64,000 bases of DNA from Sulfuritalea sp. (GTDB lineage Bacteria > Pseudomonadota > Gammaproteobacteria > Burkholderiales > Rhodocyclaceae). This document shows, piece by piece, positions 39,249 to 49,342 of this stretch. The position numbers and the translations under genes were made by a program. The stretch's first letter is position 1; each line of letters starts with the position of its first letter. The notes beneath the pieces were generated by a model that saw only the letters and a program-made list of their open reading frames with translations, searched no databases and was not told where the DNA came from. Location: the NCBI GenBank assembly GCA_023229545.1, contig JALNZB010000010.1:27559-91558 (forward strand). Direction: 5' to 3'.

Positions 39249-40112
39249 TCAGTCCGTAATGGCTTCGGTATCCGTTCGTCGCGACAGCGCAGTGGCGAAC
39301 AGGCCGCTGGCAACAATCAGAACCACACCCACCCAGCCTGGCCAAGGCAGCGTTTCATTCCACAGCAGCATGCCAAACAAGCTGGAAAAGACCACGGTAC
39401 TATAGGCAAGACTGGCAGAGACCATGGTCTTGCCGCGTTTGTAGGCTGCCGTCATGCAAAGCTGCGCCAGCACGCCAAAGCCCCCCACTCCCAACAGCAG
39501 CAGCCAGCCATGCACGTCAATCGCCTTGAAGGGGCTGGCGACCAGCAGCCAGGGCAAGCCGCCCGCCGCCGACATGGCCGAAAAATAGAACACCGTTCGC
39601 CATTCCGGCTCGCCGAGTTCGCCCAGCCGGCGCACGTTGAGATAGGCGATGCCGGAAATGATCCCGGAGCCGAGGCCGAACACCGCGCCCGGCCATTGCT
39701 CGCGCCCGAGTGTCGGTTGCAGCAGAAACATCACGCCGACGAAACCCGCCGCCAGCGCCCCGTAAAATCCCCGCCGCACCGGCTCCTTGGACCATAGCAC
39801 CAGCAGCAGCGCCAGAAACAGCGGCGAAGTGTAGTTCAAGGTCACCGCCGCCGCCAGCGGAATCATGCTGATGGCCTGGAAGTACATCACCAGCGAGACG
39901 AAACCCGCCAGGCCGCGCACAACATGGGTTCGCGCATGCGGCGTGGCCAGCGGCAAGCGGCGCGCCAGAATGTAGGAACCGAGAATCAGTGTGGCGATAA
40001 AGCCGCGCCAGAACACCAGTTCCGCAGCAGAGAATTGCAGGGAACCGAGCTTGACGCAGACGCCCATGCAAGCGAACAGCAGGCTCGCCGCGATCATCCA
40101 GAGTGACTGCAT
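39249..40112 (-). CDS. EamA-family drug/metabolite transporter
   Basis: 287 residues, ten membrane helices in two EamA repeats (about 5-135 and 145-280). WRGFIATLILGSYIL and LNYTSPLFLALL lie in the first repeat; AQLCMTAAYKRGKTMVSASLAYSTVVFSSLFGMLLWNE in the second. Inner membrane exporter of small metabolites; substrate not predictable. It starts 37 bases behind dapB on the same strand. Confidence 0.9.
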   Translation of the reverse strand: MQSLWMIAASLLFACMGVCVKLGSLQFSAAELVFWRGFIATLILGSYILARRLPLATPHARTHVVRGLAGFVSLVMYFQAISMIPLAAAVTLNYTSPLFLALLLVLWSKEPVRRGFYGALAAGFVGVMFLLQPTLGREQWPGAVFGLGSGIISGIAYLNVRRLGELGEPEWRTVFYFSAMSAAGGLPWLLVASPFKAIDVHGWLLLLGVGGFGVLAQLCMTAAYKRGKTMVSASLAYSTVVFSSLFGMLLWNETLPWPGWVGVVLIVASGLFATALSRRTDTEAITD

Positions 40113-40149
40113 GGAAAATATTCCGGGCGCCGGCGGCTCGCCGCCGCGA

Positions 40150-40956
40150 CTACTTCAGGCCCAGCACATCCTGCATGTCGAACAGGCCGCTCTCGCGGTC
40201 GCGCATGAAACGTCCGGCGCGCAGCGCCCCCAGCGCGTACGGCATGCGGCTGGCGGACTTGTGGGTGATTTCGATGCGCTCGCCGGCGCCGGCGAACAGC
40301 ACCGTATGGTCGCCGACGATGTCGCCGCCGCGGATGGTCGAAAAGCCGATTTGCGTCGCCGGTCGCTCGCCGGTGTGGCCCTCGCGACCATACACCGCGC
40401 ATTCGGACAAGTCGCGGCCAAGGGCCCTGGCGACCACCTCACCCATGCGCAAGGCAGTGCCGGAAGGCGCATCCACCTTGTGCCGGTGATGCGCCTCGAT
40501 CACTTCGACGTCATAGCCCTGATTGAGAATGCGAGCCGCGACATCGAGCAGACGAAATACCGCATTGACGCCGACCGCCATGTTCGGCGCGAACACCACG
40601 GGAATCTCCCGCGCCGCTTCTTCTATGGCGCACCTGCCTTCCGCCGAAAACCCGGTGGTGCCGATGACCAGACCGACGCGATGACGCCGACAGGCCTCCA
40701 AATGCATCAGCGTGCCCTCCGGTCGCGTAAAGTCGATCAGGCAATCGGAAACCGCCAGCGCGGCATCGAGATCGGCACCGATCATGACCCCGCAAGGAGC
40801 GCCGACCAGTTCGCCGGCATCCTTGCCGAGAAACGGACTGCTGCCGTGTTCCAGCGCGGCAGCCAGGGTTGCGCCAGCATCCTGCTGCACGGCCTCGATC
40901 AGGGTGCGCCCCATGCGTCCGGAACTGCCGGCAATGGCATAGCGAATCTTTTGCAT
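40150..40956 (-). CDS. dapB: 4-hydroxy-tetrahydrodipicolinate reductase
   Basis: 268 residues. NAD(P) site IAGSSGRMGRTL, IGTTGFS, EAHHRHKVDAPSGTAL with the catalytic His and Lys, and GERIEITHKS at the C-terminal domain. Lysine and peptidoglycan precursor synthesis. Four bases downstream of bamE, so likely co-transcribed. Confidence 0.96.
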   Translation of the reverse strand: MQKIRYAIAGSSGRMGRTLIEAVQQDAGATLAAALEHGSSPFLGKDAGELVGAPCGVMIGADLDAALAVSDCLIDFTRPEGTLMHLEACRRHRVGLVIGTTGFSAEGRCAIEEAAREIPVVFAPNMAVGVNAVFRLLDVAARILNQGYDVEVIEAHHRHKVDAPSGTALRMGEVVARALGRDLSECAVYGREGHTGERPATQIGFSTIRGGDIVGDHTVLFAGAGERIEITHKSASRMPYALGALRAGRFMRDRESGLFDMQDVLGLK

Positions 40957-40959
40957 GCC

Positions 40960-41382
40960 CTACTTCTTCTCTGGTTCGACAGGGCTTGCCACGACCGGCC
41001 CAGGGATGTCGATGATCTGCGTGGCGGGTTTCGGCGCTGCGGCCTTTGAACTGTCTTCGGCCACCACGTCGCCCGCCACGCGCGTCAGCTTGTTGTCCTG
41101 AAAGAACACCGTCAGGGTGCGCTGCTGCACCTCGCCGTGTCCCGGCTGAAAGCGATATACATAGTCCCAGCGGTCGGCGTGAAACATGTCGGCCACCAGA
41201 GGCGAACCGAGAATAAAGCGCACCTGGTCGCGACTAAGGCCCGGCTTTAACTGCGCCACCATCTCCTGAGAAACGAAATTGCCCTGCCGCACGTCAATGC
41301 GATAAGGCGAGAGATAGTTGGTGATCTGCGGTGTGCTGGAACAGGCCGCCAGAAAAGGCAGGAGGAGCAGGAATCGTTTCAT
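40960..41382 (-). CDS. bamE: Outer membrane assembly lipoprotein BamE
   Basis: 140 residues. Lipobox LAACSS near residue 14. The SmpA/OmlA domain has YRIDVRQGNFVSQEMVAQLKPGLSRDQVRFILGSPLVADMFHADRWDYVYRF, the family hallmark. The C-terminal 25 residues are an extension with KPATQIIDIPGP. Part of the Bam complex that inserts outer membrane proteins. Confidence 0.95.
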   Translation of the reverse strand: MKRFLLLLPFLAACSSTPQITNYLSPYRIDVRQGNFVSQEMVAQLKPGLSRDQVRFILGSPLVADMFHADRWDYVYRFQPGHGEVQQRTLTVFFQDNKLTRVAGDVVAEDSSKAAAPKPATQIIDIPGPVVASPVEPEKK

Positions 41383-41525
41383 CGGGTATTTCCGGGAAAA
41401 CCACTATTCGGTCATGGCGGCCTATTCTGGCACGCCTCGTTGTTTCCCGACTGGATCAATCCAATCGAGGCGCGAAAACTATATCATAGCCGCCCGCACC
41501 GCATGGCTTCACGCTCAGAGCATTC

Positions 41526-42107
41526 ATGGAAGCATTTCTCACCTCGGCCACGCTGGTCGCCATCGCCGAAATCGGCGACAAGACCCAGTTGTTGTCCTTC
41601 GTCCTCGCCGCCCGACTGCGCAAACCCTGGCCAATTATTGCCGGCATCTTTATCGCCACGGTGCTCAATCACGGCCTGGCCGGATCGGTCGGCGTCTGGC
41701 TGGCGCAACTGATCGCGCCACACTGGCTGCCATGGATCACCGGTTCAATATTCATCGCCTTCGGTCTGTGGGCGCTGCATCCGGATTCGCTTGACGAGGA
41801 CCCAAAGATTCATGGCGCCGGCGCCGCTGGTGCCTTTATCACCACCACCATTGCCTTCTTCATTGCTGAAATGGGAGACAAGACCCAGTTCGCCACCATG
41901 GCGCTGGCGGCGCAGTTTCAGGGAGCACTGTTTGCCGTGGTACTGGGCACCACGCTGGGCATGATGCTGGCCAATGTGCCGGCCGTCATGGTCGGCGAAA
42001 AGCTGGCGAAGCGTTTGCCGCTGACGGCCATCCGCTGGATCGCCGCCGCCGTGTTCATCGCCACCGGCGTCGTCACCATGCTCGGCGCGACCGCTCAACC
42101 GGTCTAG
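41526..42107 (+). CDS. TMEM165/GDT1 family cation transporter
   Basis: 193 residues, six helices in two halves, each with the ExGDK(T) motif: EIGDKTQ (15-21) and EMGDKTQ (near 116). Family members export Mn or Ca. No ribosome site is obvious, and no yybP-ykoY manganese riboswitch pattern is seen upstream. Divergent from bamE. Confidence 0.9.
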   Translation: MEAFLTSATLVAIAEIGDKTQLLSFVLAARLRKPWPIIAGIFIATVLNHGLAGSVGVWLAQLIAPHWLPWITGSIFIAFGLWALHPDSLDEDPKIHGAGAAGAFITTTIAFFIAEMGDKTQFATMALAAQFQGALFAVVLGTTLGMMLANVPAVMVGEKLAKRLPLTAIRWIAAAVFIATGVVTMLGATAQPV

Positions 42108-42113
42108 CCCACG

Positions 42114-43766
42114 CTAACTTTCGCCCAGCATCTCCGTCGCATGGCGACGCGTGGTCTCGGTGATTTTTTCGCCACCCAGCATGCGGGCGATTTCGCCGAT
42201 GCGGGCGTCCGTACCCAGCACATTGACTGCGGACGTCGTCACGCCGTCTTGCGTTTGCTTGGCGATCGACCATTGCCAGTCGGCTCGCGCCGCCACCTGC
42301 GGCAGATGGGTCACGCACAGCACCTGCCGGGTCTTGCCCAATTCACGCAGCATGCGGCCGACGATTTCGGCGACGCGACCGCCGATGCCGACATCCACCT
42401 CGTCGAAAATCAGCGTGCCGGCCGGATTGGCCTGACTGGCGATGACTTGCAAGGCCAGCCCGATGCGCGACAACTCGCCGCCGGACGCCACCTTGGCCAG
42501 CGCGCGCAGCGGCTGGCCGGCATTGGCCGAGACCAGAAATTCCACGGTTTCGAACCCGCAAGCGGCGCCTTCGGGCAAGGCTTCCAGCGCAATCTCGAAA
42601 CGCCCGCCCGCCATGGCCAACTCCTGCATGCCGACGGTCACGGCGGCGGACAAGGCCTTGGCAGTCTTCGCCCGCAGGGCCGACAGCTTTTTCGCCACGG
42701 CGCGAAACGCGGCTTCCGTCAAGCGCTCGCGCTCGGCCAGCGCGACCGGGTCGGCGCGCAGCGTGAGTTCGGCCAGACGGGCTTGCAGCGTCTGCAACAG
42801 ACCGGGCAACTCCTCGGGCGTGACCCTGTGCTTCCTCGCCATCTGCGTCACGGCGTCGATGCGGCTGTCGAGTTCATTCAAGCGAGCGGGATCGAGCTCC
42901 AGACGATCCTGATATCGCCGTAGCGCCAGCGCCGACTCTTCGAGTTGGATCAACGCCGTCTCGAACAGTTGTGCCGCTTCGGTCAGGGCCGGATCGAAGG
43001 CGGTCAGTTCCGCCAGCCGCGCTCCGGCATGCTGGAGCAGCGGCAGGCTCGCCGCCTCGCCTTCCTCCAGCGCAGCCAAGGCGGCGCTGGCGCCTTCCAG
43101 CAGCGCATTGGCATTGCCCAGGCGGCGCTGCTCCTGTTCCGTTTCCTGCCATTCGGCGGTATTGAAGGCCAGCGCGACGAGTTCCTTGACCTGCCACTCG
43201 AGCAGCTCGCGCTCGCGTAGCGTGGCCTCGACATCCTTCTCGGCGGCCTGACGTGCCTCACGCGCAAGACGCCACGCGCCGTGAGCGGCAGCCACCTCTT
43301 TTGCCGGCGTCTGCGCCCCGGCATGCGTGTCGAGCAAGTCGCGCTGAGCGTCGCTGCGCAACAGGGAATGATGGGCGTTCTGGCCGTGAATGTCGGCCAG
43401 AAAGTCTGCCACTTCGCGCATTTGTCCCAGCGTCGCCGCCGTGCCGTTGATATAACCACGGGAACGACCAGCGCTGTCGATCACGCGGCGCAGCAGGCAG
43501 GCGTCGGTGTCGTAGTCGTTGGCCCGCAGCCAGGCTTGTAGTGCGCCGTCCGGCGCCACATCGAACTCGGCGGAAACTTCGGCGCGCTCGGCGCCGTTGC
43601 GCACCACCGAGGCATCGGCACGTTCGCCCAGCGCCAGCGACAGCGCATCGACCAAAATGGACTTGCCGGCGCCGGTTTCGCCGGTCAGGGCGCCAAAACC
43701 ACCGCCGAACTCAAGTTCGAGACGGTCGACAATGACAAAATCGCGGACGATCAAACGCAGCAGCAT
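42114..43766 (-). CDS. recN: DNA repair protein RecN
   Basis: 550 residues, SMC-like. Walker A GETGAGKSI (29-37). Signature region LSRIGLALQ and Walker B LIFDEVDVGIGG in the C-terminal half, coiled coil between. Double-strand break repair. The coiled coil carries repeat copy 7 (EESALALRR at 275-283) without disturbing register. Nine bases behind nadK in the opposite order of transcription (nadK then recN would be read 3' of it). Confidence 0.95.
   Translation of the reverse strand: MLLRLIVRDFVIVDRLELEFGGGFGALTGETGAGKSILVDALSLALGERADASVVRNGAERAEVSAEFDVAPDGALQAWLRANDYDTDACLLRRVIDSAGRSRGYINGTAATLGQMREVADFLADIHGQNAHHSLLRSDAQRDLLDTHAGAQTPAKEVAAAHGAWRLAREARQAAEKDVEATLRERELLEWQVKELVALAFNTAEWQETEQEQRRLGNANALLEGASAALAALEEGEAASLPLLQHAGARLAELTAFDPALTEAAQLFETALIQLEESALALRRYQDRLELDPARLNELDSRIDAVTQMARKHRVTPEELPGLLQTLQARLAELTLRADPVALAERERLTEAAFRAVAKKLSALRAKTAKALSAAVTVGMQELAMAGGRFEIALEALPEGAACGFETVEFLVSANAGQPLRALAKVASGGELSRIGLALQVIASQANPAGTLIFDEVDVGIGGRVAEIVGRMLRELGKTRQVLCVTHLPQVAARADWQWSIAKQTQDGVTTSAVNVLGTDARIGEIARMLGGEKITETTRRHATEMLGES
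42916..42940 (+). repeat. Dispersed repeat, copy 7 (25 bases)
   Basis: 24 of 25 match. Antisense in the coiled coil of recN, read as EESALALRR. Confidence 0.7.
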
Positions 43767-43776
43767 GGGTCAGTCA

Positions 43777-44658
43777 TCAGCGACGGGGAGTCGAACTCCA
43801 TTGCAACTTCTCTCGCAGCATGGCGAAGTAGCTGTAGCCCGGCGGATGCAGAAATGTGATGTTGTGGCGCGAACGCACCATGCGCACGACATCACCGGCA
43901 CGGGCGTCAAAACGCGTCTGGCCGTCGAAGTGAATGCGCGCATCGTGCGGCGGCAGCAAGGCGATATCGATCATGCTGCCGTCACTGACGGTAATCGGTC
44001 GATTCGTCAGCGCATGCGGGCACAGCGGCACGATGGCGATGCCGGGGACCGAAGGATGGAGAATCGGGCCGTTGGCGGAAAGTGCGTAAGCGGTGGAGCC
44101 GGTCGGGGTGGACACGATCAGTCCATCGGCGCGCAGGATGTGGATCAATTCACCATCGACCTTCACTTCGAGTTCGATCATGCGACCGATGTCGCCCTTG
44201 TTGACCACGACATCGTTCAGCGCCAGCGTCTGAAAAACCAACTCGCCACTACGCAGCACCTCGGCATTGAGCAAAAACCGCTGCTCACGGGAGAACTTGC
44301 CGTCGAGCAAGGCAGCAACGCTGTCGATCATGGCATCGAGCGCAATGTCGGTCATGAAACCAAGCCGTCCCTGATTGATGCCGACCAGCGGCACCTCGAA
44401 CTCGGCCAGACGCCGCGCGGAATTGAGCATGGTGCCGTCGCCGCCAAGCACCACCGCAAGGTCGGCGCGGGCGCCAATCATCTCGTAGCTGGCCACCGCA
44501 TAGCCGTGGGCGCCCACCGCCGCTGCGGTATCTTCTTCCAGCAGCACCTCGACGCCGCGCCCGCCGACGAACGCAGCGAGCGTCAGCAGGGATTCGGCGA
44601 TCTCCCGGCTCTGGTACTTGCCGATCAGGGCGATGGTAGGAAATGCGGCGGCGCTCAT
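43777..44658 (-). CDS. nadK: NAD kinase
   Basis: 293 residues. VLGGDGTMLNSARRL, the GDGT motif, and the PTGSTAYALSANGPILHPSV motif are intact. Makes NADP. Opening KYQSREIAESLLTL. Located immediately upstream of recN, on the same strand, 10 bases away. Confidence 0.95.
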   Translation of the reverse strand: MSAAAFPTIALIGKYQSREIAESLLTLAAFVGGRGVEVLLEEDTAAAVGAHGYAVASYEMIGARADLAVVLGGDGTMLNSARRLAEFEVPLVGINQGRLGFMTDIALDAMIDSVAALLDGKFSREQRFLLNAEVLRSGELVFQTLALNDVVVNKGDIGRMIELEVKVDGELIHILRADGLIVSTPTGSTAYALSANGPILHPSVPGIAIVPLCPHALTNRPITVSDGSMIDIALLPPHDARIHFDGQTRFDARAGDVVRMVRSRHNITFLHPPGYSYFAMLREKLQWSSTPRR

Positions 44659-44721
44659 GCGAATGATTAGACCACAATTGACGACGGCTTTTGGCTCATG
44701 TTCGACCGCGCTCGATGCCGG

Positions 44722-45801
44722 TCAGCGGCGCTCGACCCACCATAGCATCATGGCGGCGGTCATCAGGAAAAGCACGCTCGGTGTTATTGCGGAAAAGAAG
44801 GGCGCCCAACTGTTGATTGCGCCCAGACTCGAAAATAGTCCGTTCAACGTATGGAAGCCAATGCCCAGCATGATGCCGGCAAATACCCGGATGCTGACCG
44901 CCCCCATGCGATCCTGCATATAAGCAAACGGCAGCGCCAAGGCCATCATCACCAGCGCAGCCAGCGGATAGATCAGCTTTTTCCACATCGCGATATCGTA
45001 GCGACCGGTCTTCTGCTGGTTGTCGCTCAGGTGGCGTATATACAGATACAGATTGACCAGCGACATGCGCTCCGGAACCACCAGCAACACAGCCAACAGA
45101 TCGGGGCTGAGGGCCGACTTCCAGTTGAGTTCGCCATACCGTTCCACGCGCGCCGCATCCCCCGCAAACACGGTGCGAACCACACCCTCAAGCAACCAGG
45201 TGCCACTAGAAAGATAGTGCCCACGCTGGGCCTCGCTGATCGACTGCAAGTGAAACCGGTCATCGAATTCAAATACGCGCACGTTCTGCAAAGAAGCATC
45301 GGGGAGCACTTCGCGAACATTCACGAACGAGCGCTCATCCCTGACCCACAACCCCGAACGAAACTCCTGGGCCACCAGCGAGCCCATGGCCTTGAGTCTG
45401 AGCTGCTGGGCCGCCCGTTCCGCCGGCGGGGCAATAAACTCACCGACAATGAGCGTCAACGCGGCGAACACCAGTCCGATCTTCGCCAATGTCACCAGCA
45501 GATCGCGGGTAGAAAGTCCGGCGGCGCGCAGCACGGTAATTTCGGAGTGCCGCGCAAGTACCGTAAGCGCATAAAGCGTGCCGATCAGCACACCGATCGG
45601 AAACAGTTCATACAAGCGTCCCGGCAAGGTCAGCGTCACGTAGCCCAGCGCATGCTGAAGCTGATAGCCGCCCTTGCCGATGCTTTCCAGCTCGTGGATC
45701 AGGTCGAAAAAGGCGAACAGCATCAGGAATGCGGTCAGCACCAGAGCCGTGGATGCGTAGATCTCCCGCGCCAGATGGCGCTCGTAGAGCTTCAGCGCCA
45801 T
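44722..45801 (-). CDS. lptG: LPS export permease LptG
   Basis: 359 residues. Membrane helices at both ends and a beta-jellyroll periplasmic domain between (about 125-255). LYERHLAREIYASTALV start, RHSEITVLRAAGLS in the coupling helix. Overlaps lptF by 10 bases. Moves LPS out of the inner membrane with LptB and LptF. Confidence 0.93.
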   Translation of the reverse strand: MALKLYERHLAREIYASTALVLTAFLMLFAFFDLIHELESIGKGGYQLQHALGYVTLTLPGRLYELFPIGVLIGTLYALTVLARHSEITVLRAAGLSTRDLLVTLAKIGLVFAALTLIVGEFIAPPAERAAQQLRLKAMGSLVAQEFRSGLWVRDERSFVNVREVLPDASLQNVRVFEFDDRFHLQSISEAQRGHYLSSGTWLLEGVVRTVFAGDAARVERYGELNWKSALSPDLLAVLLVVPERMSLVNLYLYIRHLSDNQQKTGRYDIAMWKKLIYPLAALVMMALALPFAYMQDRMGAVSIRVFAGIMLGIGFHTLNGLFSSLGAINSWAPFFSAITPSVLFLMTAAMMLWWVERR

Positions 45802-46874
45802 CGCAATTTGCCCCAAGCCAGGGGATTCTGTCGGTGATAGAACAGCACGACGAGAAGCAGGAACATGCCGACGTGCACCGCCCAAACGCCGATCTCGAAA
45901 CGCAGTTTCCCTTGCGCCACCCAAGCCTGACTGACACTGAGCAGGTTGCTGTAGACCATGTAGGTGAGCAGGGCGAAAATCAGGTTGTTGGTGCGCCCGG
46001 CGCGCGGATTGACGAACGCCAGGGGTATTGCCAATATGGCCAGATTCAGCGCCGCGAGCGGCAGCCCGAGGCGCCACAGGAGTTCAGCCAGATGCGCTGG
46101 CAGCGGATTCCGTACGAGCTCCCACACCGGCTTGGTGCGCGGCGAATCCTCAAGCCCGCGCGCCTCCTTGGTTTCAATGCGCAAGACATAGCGGTCAAAC
46201 TCCATCACCCGATACTCCGCCGTACCTGCCGTGCCTTCATAGCGCCGACCACGGTCAAGCACAAGGAAACGGTCGCCATTGGGCATGGTTTGCGTATGGC
46301 CCTGCGCCGTTGCCATCACCCCCAGGCGACCTTGCTGAATGGAGCTGATGAAAACATTCTTGACCCGCCCCTCCTCGCCCGCCATGCTTTCGACAAAAAA
46401 CACCCGATCCGCCGCGCCCGACTCGTTGAACGCGCCGGGCGAGACGCGCGCCAGATCATCGCGCTGATCCATGCTCTGCCGGTAGGCGTCGCTCTTCTGC
46501 GTTGCCCAGGGCGCCAGCAGCAGGGAAAGAAGCGCGATCACGACCACCGGCGGCCCGACAAACTTCAACACGGGCTTGATCCACGCGGTCAGCGGAATGC
46601 CCGATGCCAGCCAGACAACCATTTCCGAATCGCGATACCAGCGCGACAGGGTCATCAGCACGGCGACAAAAAGCGTCAGGGAAAGCAGCACCGGCAGATA
46701 GCTGATGGCGCGAAAGCCCAGGAGCGCAATGACCGCTTCGGAGGCCAGTTTTCCGCCAGCAGCATCGCCCAGCAGACGAATCAACTGGGTCGTCATCAGA
46801 ATCGCGAAAAGCGCCACGAAAACCCCCGCCGCCGTGTGGGTGAACTCCCGAATTGCAGCGCGTTGAAAAATCAT
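45792..46874 (-). CDS. lptF: LPS export permease LptF
   Basis: 360 residues, same architecture as LptG; RDSEMVVWLASGI coupling segment. Overlaps lptG. Divergent from pepA by 120 bases, the usual proteobacterial order. Confidence 0.93.
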   Translation of the reverse strand: MIFQRAAIREFTHTAAGVFVALFAILMTTQLIRLLGDAAGGKLASEAVIALLGFRAISYLPVLLSLTLFVAVLMTLSRWYRDSEMVVWLASGIPLTAWIKPVLKFVGPPVVVIALLSLLLAPWATQKSDAYRQSMDQRDDLARVSPGAFNESGAADRVFFVESMAGEEGRVKNVFISSIQQGRLGVMATAQGHTQTMPNGDRFLVLDRGRRYEGTAGTAEYRVMEFDRYVLRIETKEARGLEDSPRTKPVWELVRNPLPAHLAELLWRLGLPLAALNLAILAIPLAFVNPRAGRTNNLIFALLTYMVYSNLLSVSQAWVAQGKLRFEIGVWAVHVGMFLLLVVLFYHRQNPLAWGKLRWR

Positions 46875-46994
46875 CGTTTGGCGGAGTGTCTGCTTTGACT
46901 TTTAGGGAAAACTTGGGGAATAATCGGGTCACTGACGGAAATCGCTCGAAACAACACAATTTCCCGGATTTTCCGCAGCCTCGAGGAGAGTGTT

Positions 46995-48518
46995 TTGGAA
47001 TTTAGCATAAAAAGCGGAAGGCCGGAAAAGCAACGCAGCGCCTGTATTGTGGTCGGTATCTTTGAATCGAGAAAGCTCTCCACGACGGCGGAAGTCGTCG
47101 ACAACGCGGCACAGCAATTTCTCAGCGACATTCTGCGTCGTGGCGACATGGAGGGCAAGGCCGGTACCAGCCTGTTGCTCCATGGCGTCCCTGATGTCGA
47201 GGCGGATCGCGTCCTGCTGGTGGGGCTGGGCAAGGAAAAGGAATTCCGCGAAAAGGAATACCGCGCCGCATTGTCCACGGCGGTTCGCCAACTCAATGAA
47301 ACCGGCGGTTTCGACGGTACGCTCTATCTGACGGAACTCGCCGTCAGAAAGCGGGATGTAGCCTGGAAGATTCGGCAGGCCGCGCTGGTGGTGCAGGAAA
47401 CCCTCTACCGGTTTGATCGCCTCAAGTCGAAGAAGGACGAAGTGCGCCGCCCGCTGAGAAAGCTGACCTTCTGCGTCGCCCGCCGCAATGAACTTGCCAC
47501 CGCCGAAGCGGCGCTGGCCGAAGGACTGGCGATTGCCGCAGGAATGGAACTGGCCAAGAATCTTGGCAACCTGCCGGGCAACATCTGCACCCCTACCTAT
47601 CTTGCCGATCAGGCGAAGCAGCTCGCAAAATCGCACGGTTTAGGCGTCGACATTCTCGAACGCGCCGACATGGAAAAGCTCGGCATGAACACCCTGCTCT
47701 CCGTTGCGAGGGGATCGCACGAGCCACCCAAATTCATCGTCCTGCGCCATGCCGGGGGCGTCTCCGGCGCAAAGCCCGTGGTACTGGTCGGCAAGGGCAT
47801 TACCTTCGATTCCGGCGGCATTTCGCTCAAGCCGGGAGCGGAAATGGACGAAATGAAATATGACATGTGCGGTGCCGCCAGCGTATTGGGAGCGCTCAAG
47901 GCGGCAGCCATGATGAAGCTGCCGCTCAATATCGTCGGCGTCATCCCGTCCACGGAAAACATGCCGGGGGGCGCGGCGACAAAGCCGGGCGACGTCATCA
48001 CTTCGATGTCGGGACAGACCGTCGAGATACTCAACACCGATGCCGAAGGCCGCCTGATTCTTTGCGATGCGCTCACCTACGTTGAACGCTTTGATCCGGA
48101 GTGTGTGGTCGACGTTGCCACGCTGACGGGCGCCTGTGTGATCTCGCTGGGGCACGTGGCCACCGGCCTGCTCGCCAACAACGAGGGGCTGGCGAAGGAA
48201 TTGCTCGATGCCGGCCATGAGTCCTATGACCGCGCCTGGCAACTGCCCCTGTGGGATGACTATCAGGAACAACTGAAGAGCAACTTTGCCGATATGGCGA
48301 ACATCGGCGGGCGCCCTGGCGGCACGATTACGGCTGCGTGCTTTCTCTCCCGCTTCACGGACAAGTACCACTGGGCGCATCTCGACATCGCCGGCACGGC
48401 CTGGCGCTCCGGCAAGGAAAAAGGAGCCACCGGGCGACCGGTGCCCTTGCTCACACACTTCCTGATGGATCGCGCCAGTCGCGCGCCGAAGCCCGCCAAC
48501 AAGCGCAAGCGGGGATGA
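46995..48518 (+). CDS. pepA: Leucyl aminopeptidase (M17), TTG start
   Basis: 507 residues. Di-zinc/manganese site in VGKGITFDSGGISLKPGAEM and NTDAEGRLILCDAL. Releases N-terminal residues; in some bacteria it also serves in plasmid resolution. TTG at 46995 is the likely start: GAGGAG lies 6 bases upstream and the sequence (MEFSIKSG) matches the family start. Overlaps holC by 4 bases. Confidence 0.95.
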   Translation: MEFSIKSGRPEKQRSACIVVGIFESRKLSTTAEVVDNAAQQFLSDILRRGDMEGKAGTSLLLHGVPDVEADRVLLVGLGKEKEFREKEYRAALSTAVRQLNETGGFDGTLYLTELAVRKRDVAWKIRQAALVVQETLYRFDRLKSKKDEVRRPLRKLTFCVARRNELATAEAALAEGLAIAAGMELAKNLGNLPGNICTPTYLADQAKQLAKSHGLGVDILERADMEKLGMNTLLSVARGSHEPPKFIVLRHAGGVSGAKPVVLVGKGITFDSGGISLKPGAEMDEMKYDMCGAASVLGALKAAAMMKLPLNIVGVIPSTENMPGGAATKPGDVITSMSGQTVEILNTDAEGRLILCDALTYVERFDPECVVDVATLTGACVISLGHVATGLLANNEGLAKELLDAGHESYDRAWQLPLWDDYQEQLKSNFADMANIGGRPGGTITAACFLSRFTDKYHWAHLDIAGTAWRSGKEKGATGRPVPLLTHFLMDRASRAPKPANKRKRG

Positions 48519-48940
48519 CGCAAATCACCTTCCTTCACGGCGCGCGCGACCGGCTCCAGGCAGTCGCCGCGTGGCTCGCGCGCGCCAGCGGCGAAGCCAG
48601 ACCGGTGCTGGTCTATGTACCGAATGGCGAGCGCAGCGAAAAACTGGACCGCCTGTTGTGGACACACGCGGCTACCGGCTTTATCCCCCACTGCCGGGCT
48701 GACGACAAATTGGCCGCAGAAACTCCGATCATTCTCGCGTCGGAGCTCGACCAGCCGCCTCATGACGGCTGCCTGCTGAATCTTTCGGACGAGATCCCGC
48801 CGGGCTTCGGTCGCTTTCAGCAATTGATCGAAATCGTCAGCGGCGAAGATGGCGACCGGCTGCCCGGTCGCGAGCGCTTCCGCTTTTATCGCGAACGCGG
48901 CTATCCGCTGGAAGCGCGCGACATCTCGGGAGGCACCTAG
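48515..48940 (+). CDS. holC: DNA polymerase III chi subunit
   Basis: 141 residues. The stretches YVPNGERSEKLDRLLWTH, FIPHC and ERFRFYRERGYPLEARDISG match HolC, which links the clamp loader to SSB. Usually followed by valS; here a hypothetical and a GST gene follow instead. ATG overlaps the pepA stop. Confidence 0.9.
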   Translation: MTQITFLHGARDRLQAVAAWLARASGEARPVLVYVPNGERSEKLDRLLWTHAATGFIPHCRADDKLAAETPIILASELDQPPHDGCLLNLSDEIPPGFGRFQQLIEIVSGEDGDRLPGRERFRFYRERGYPLEARDISGGT

Positions 48941-48943
48941 GAA

Positions 48944-49342
48944 ATGGAAGGAGACGATACGGCAGATCTGCTGAGCAAAGCCGATGCGCTGATTCAGCGC
49001 AACCGGGTATTTGTCGCGGACTCGTCGGCACAGGCCATACTGGAGACACCAGCCCCGCCGCACGAGGACGACTTGCCCGTTCTCACCGACATCGTCACCG
49101 AACACGAAGCGGCGCTTGCCACCGCGCCGCCGCACATGCAGCGACATCTCGACGCCCTGCGCGAGGAACTCTCACGCTGGCTCGATCAGGAGTTGCCCCA
49201 CGCCGTGCTCAAGGTGACGGATGGACTGGCGGACCAGTTGATGGGAGAACTCACGCATCAGGCGGAGAAAAACCTGCTGCCGCGCCTGATCGCCCGCCTT
49301 GACGGTACAGCCACGCCGTCAGAGGCCGAGACAGGGGACTAG
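48944..49342 (+). CDS. Hypothetical acidic protein (DUF2486-like)
   Basis: 132 residues, acidic. The DDLPVLTDIV segment and the LDQELPHAVLKVTDGLADQLMGELTHQAEKNLLPRL tail are found in a short betaproteobacterial family near holC, possibly DUF2486. Role unknown. Three bases behind holC, same operon. Confidence 0.65.
   Translation: MEGDDTADLLSKADALIQRNRVFVADSSAQAILETPAPPHEDDLPVLTDIVTEHEAALATAPPHMQRHLDALREELSRWLDQELPHAVLKVTDGLADQLMGELTHQAEKNLLPRLIARLDGTATPSEAETGD

Noticed and set aside
41383..41525. Possible yybP-ykoY manganese riboswitch before the GDT1 gene
   Set aside because: Expected because of the protein family, but the conserved sequence blocks are not present in the 143 bases.
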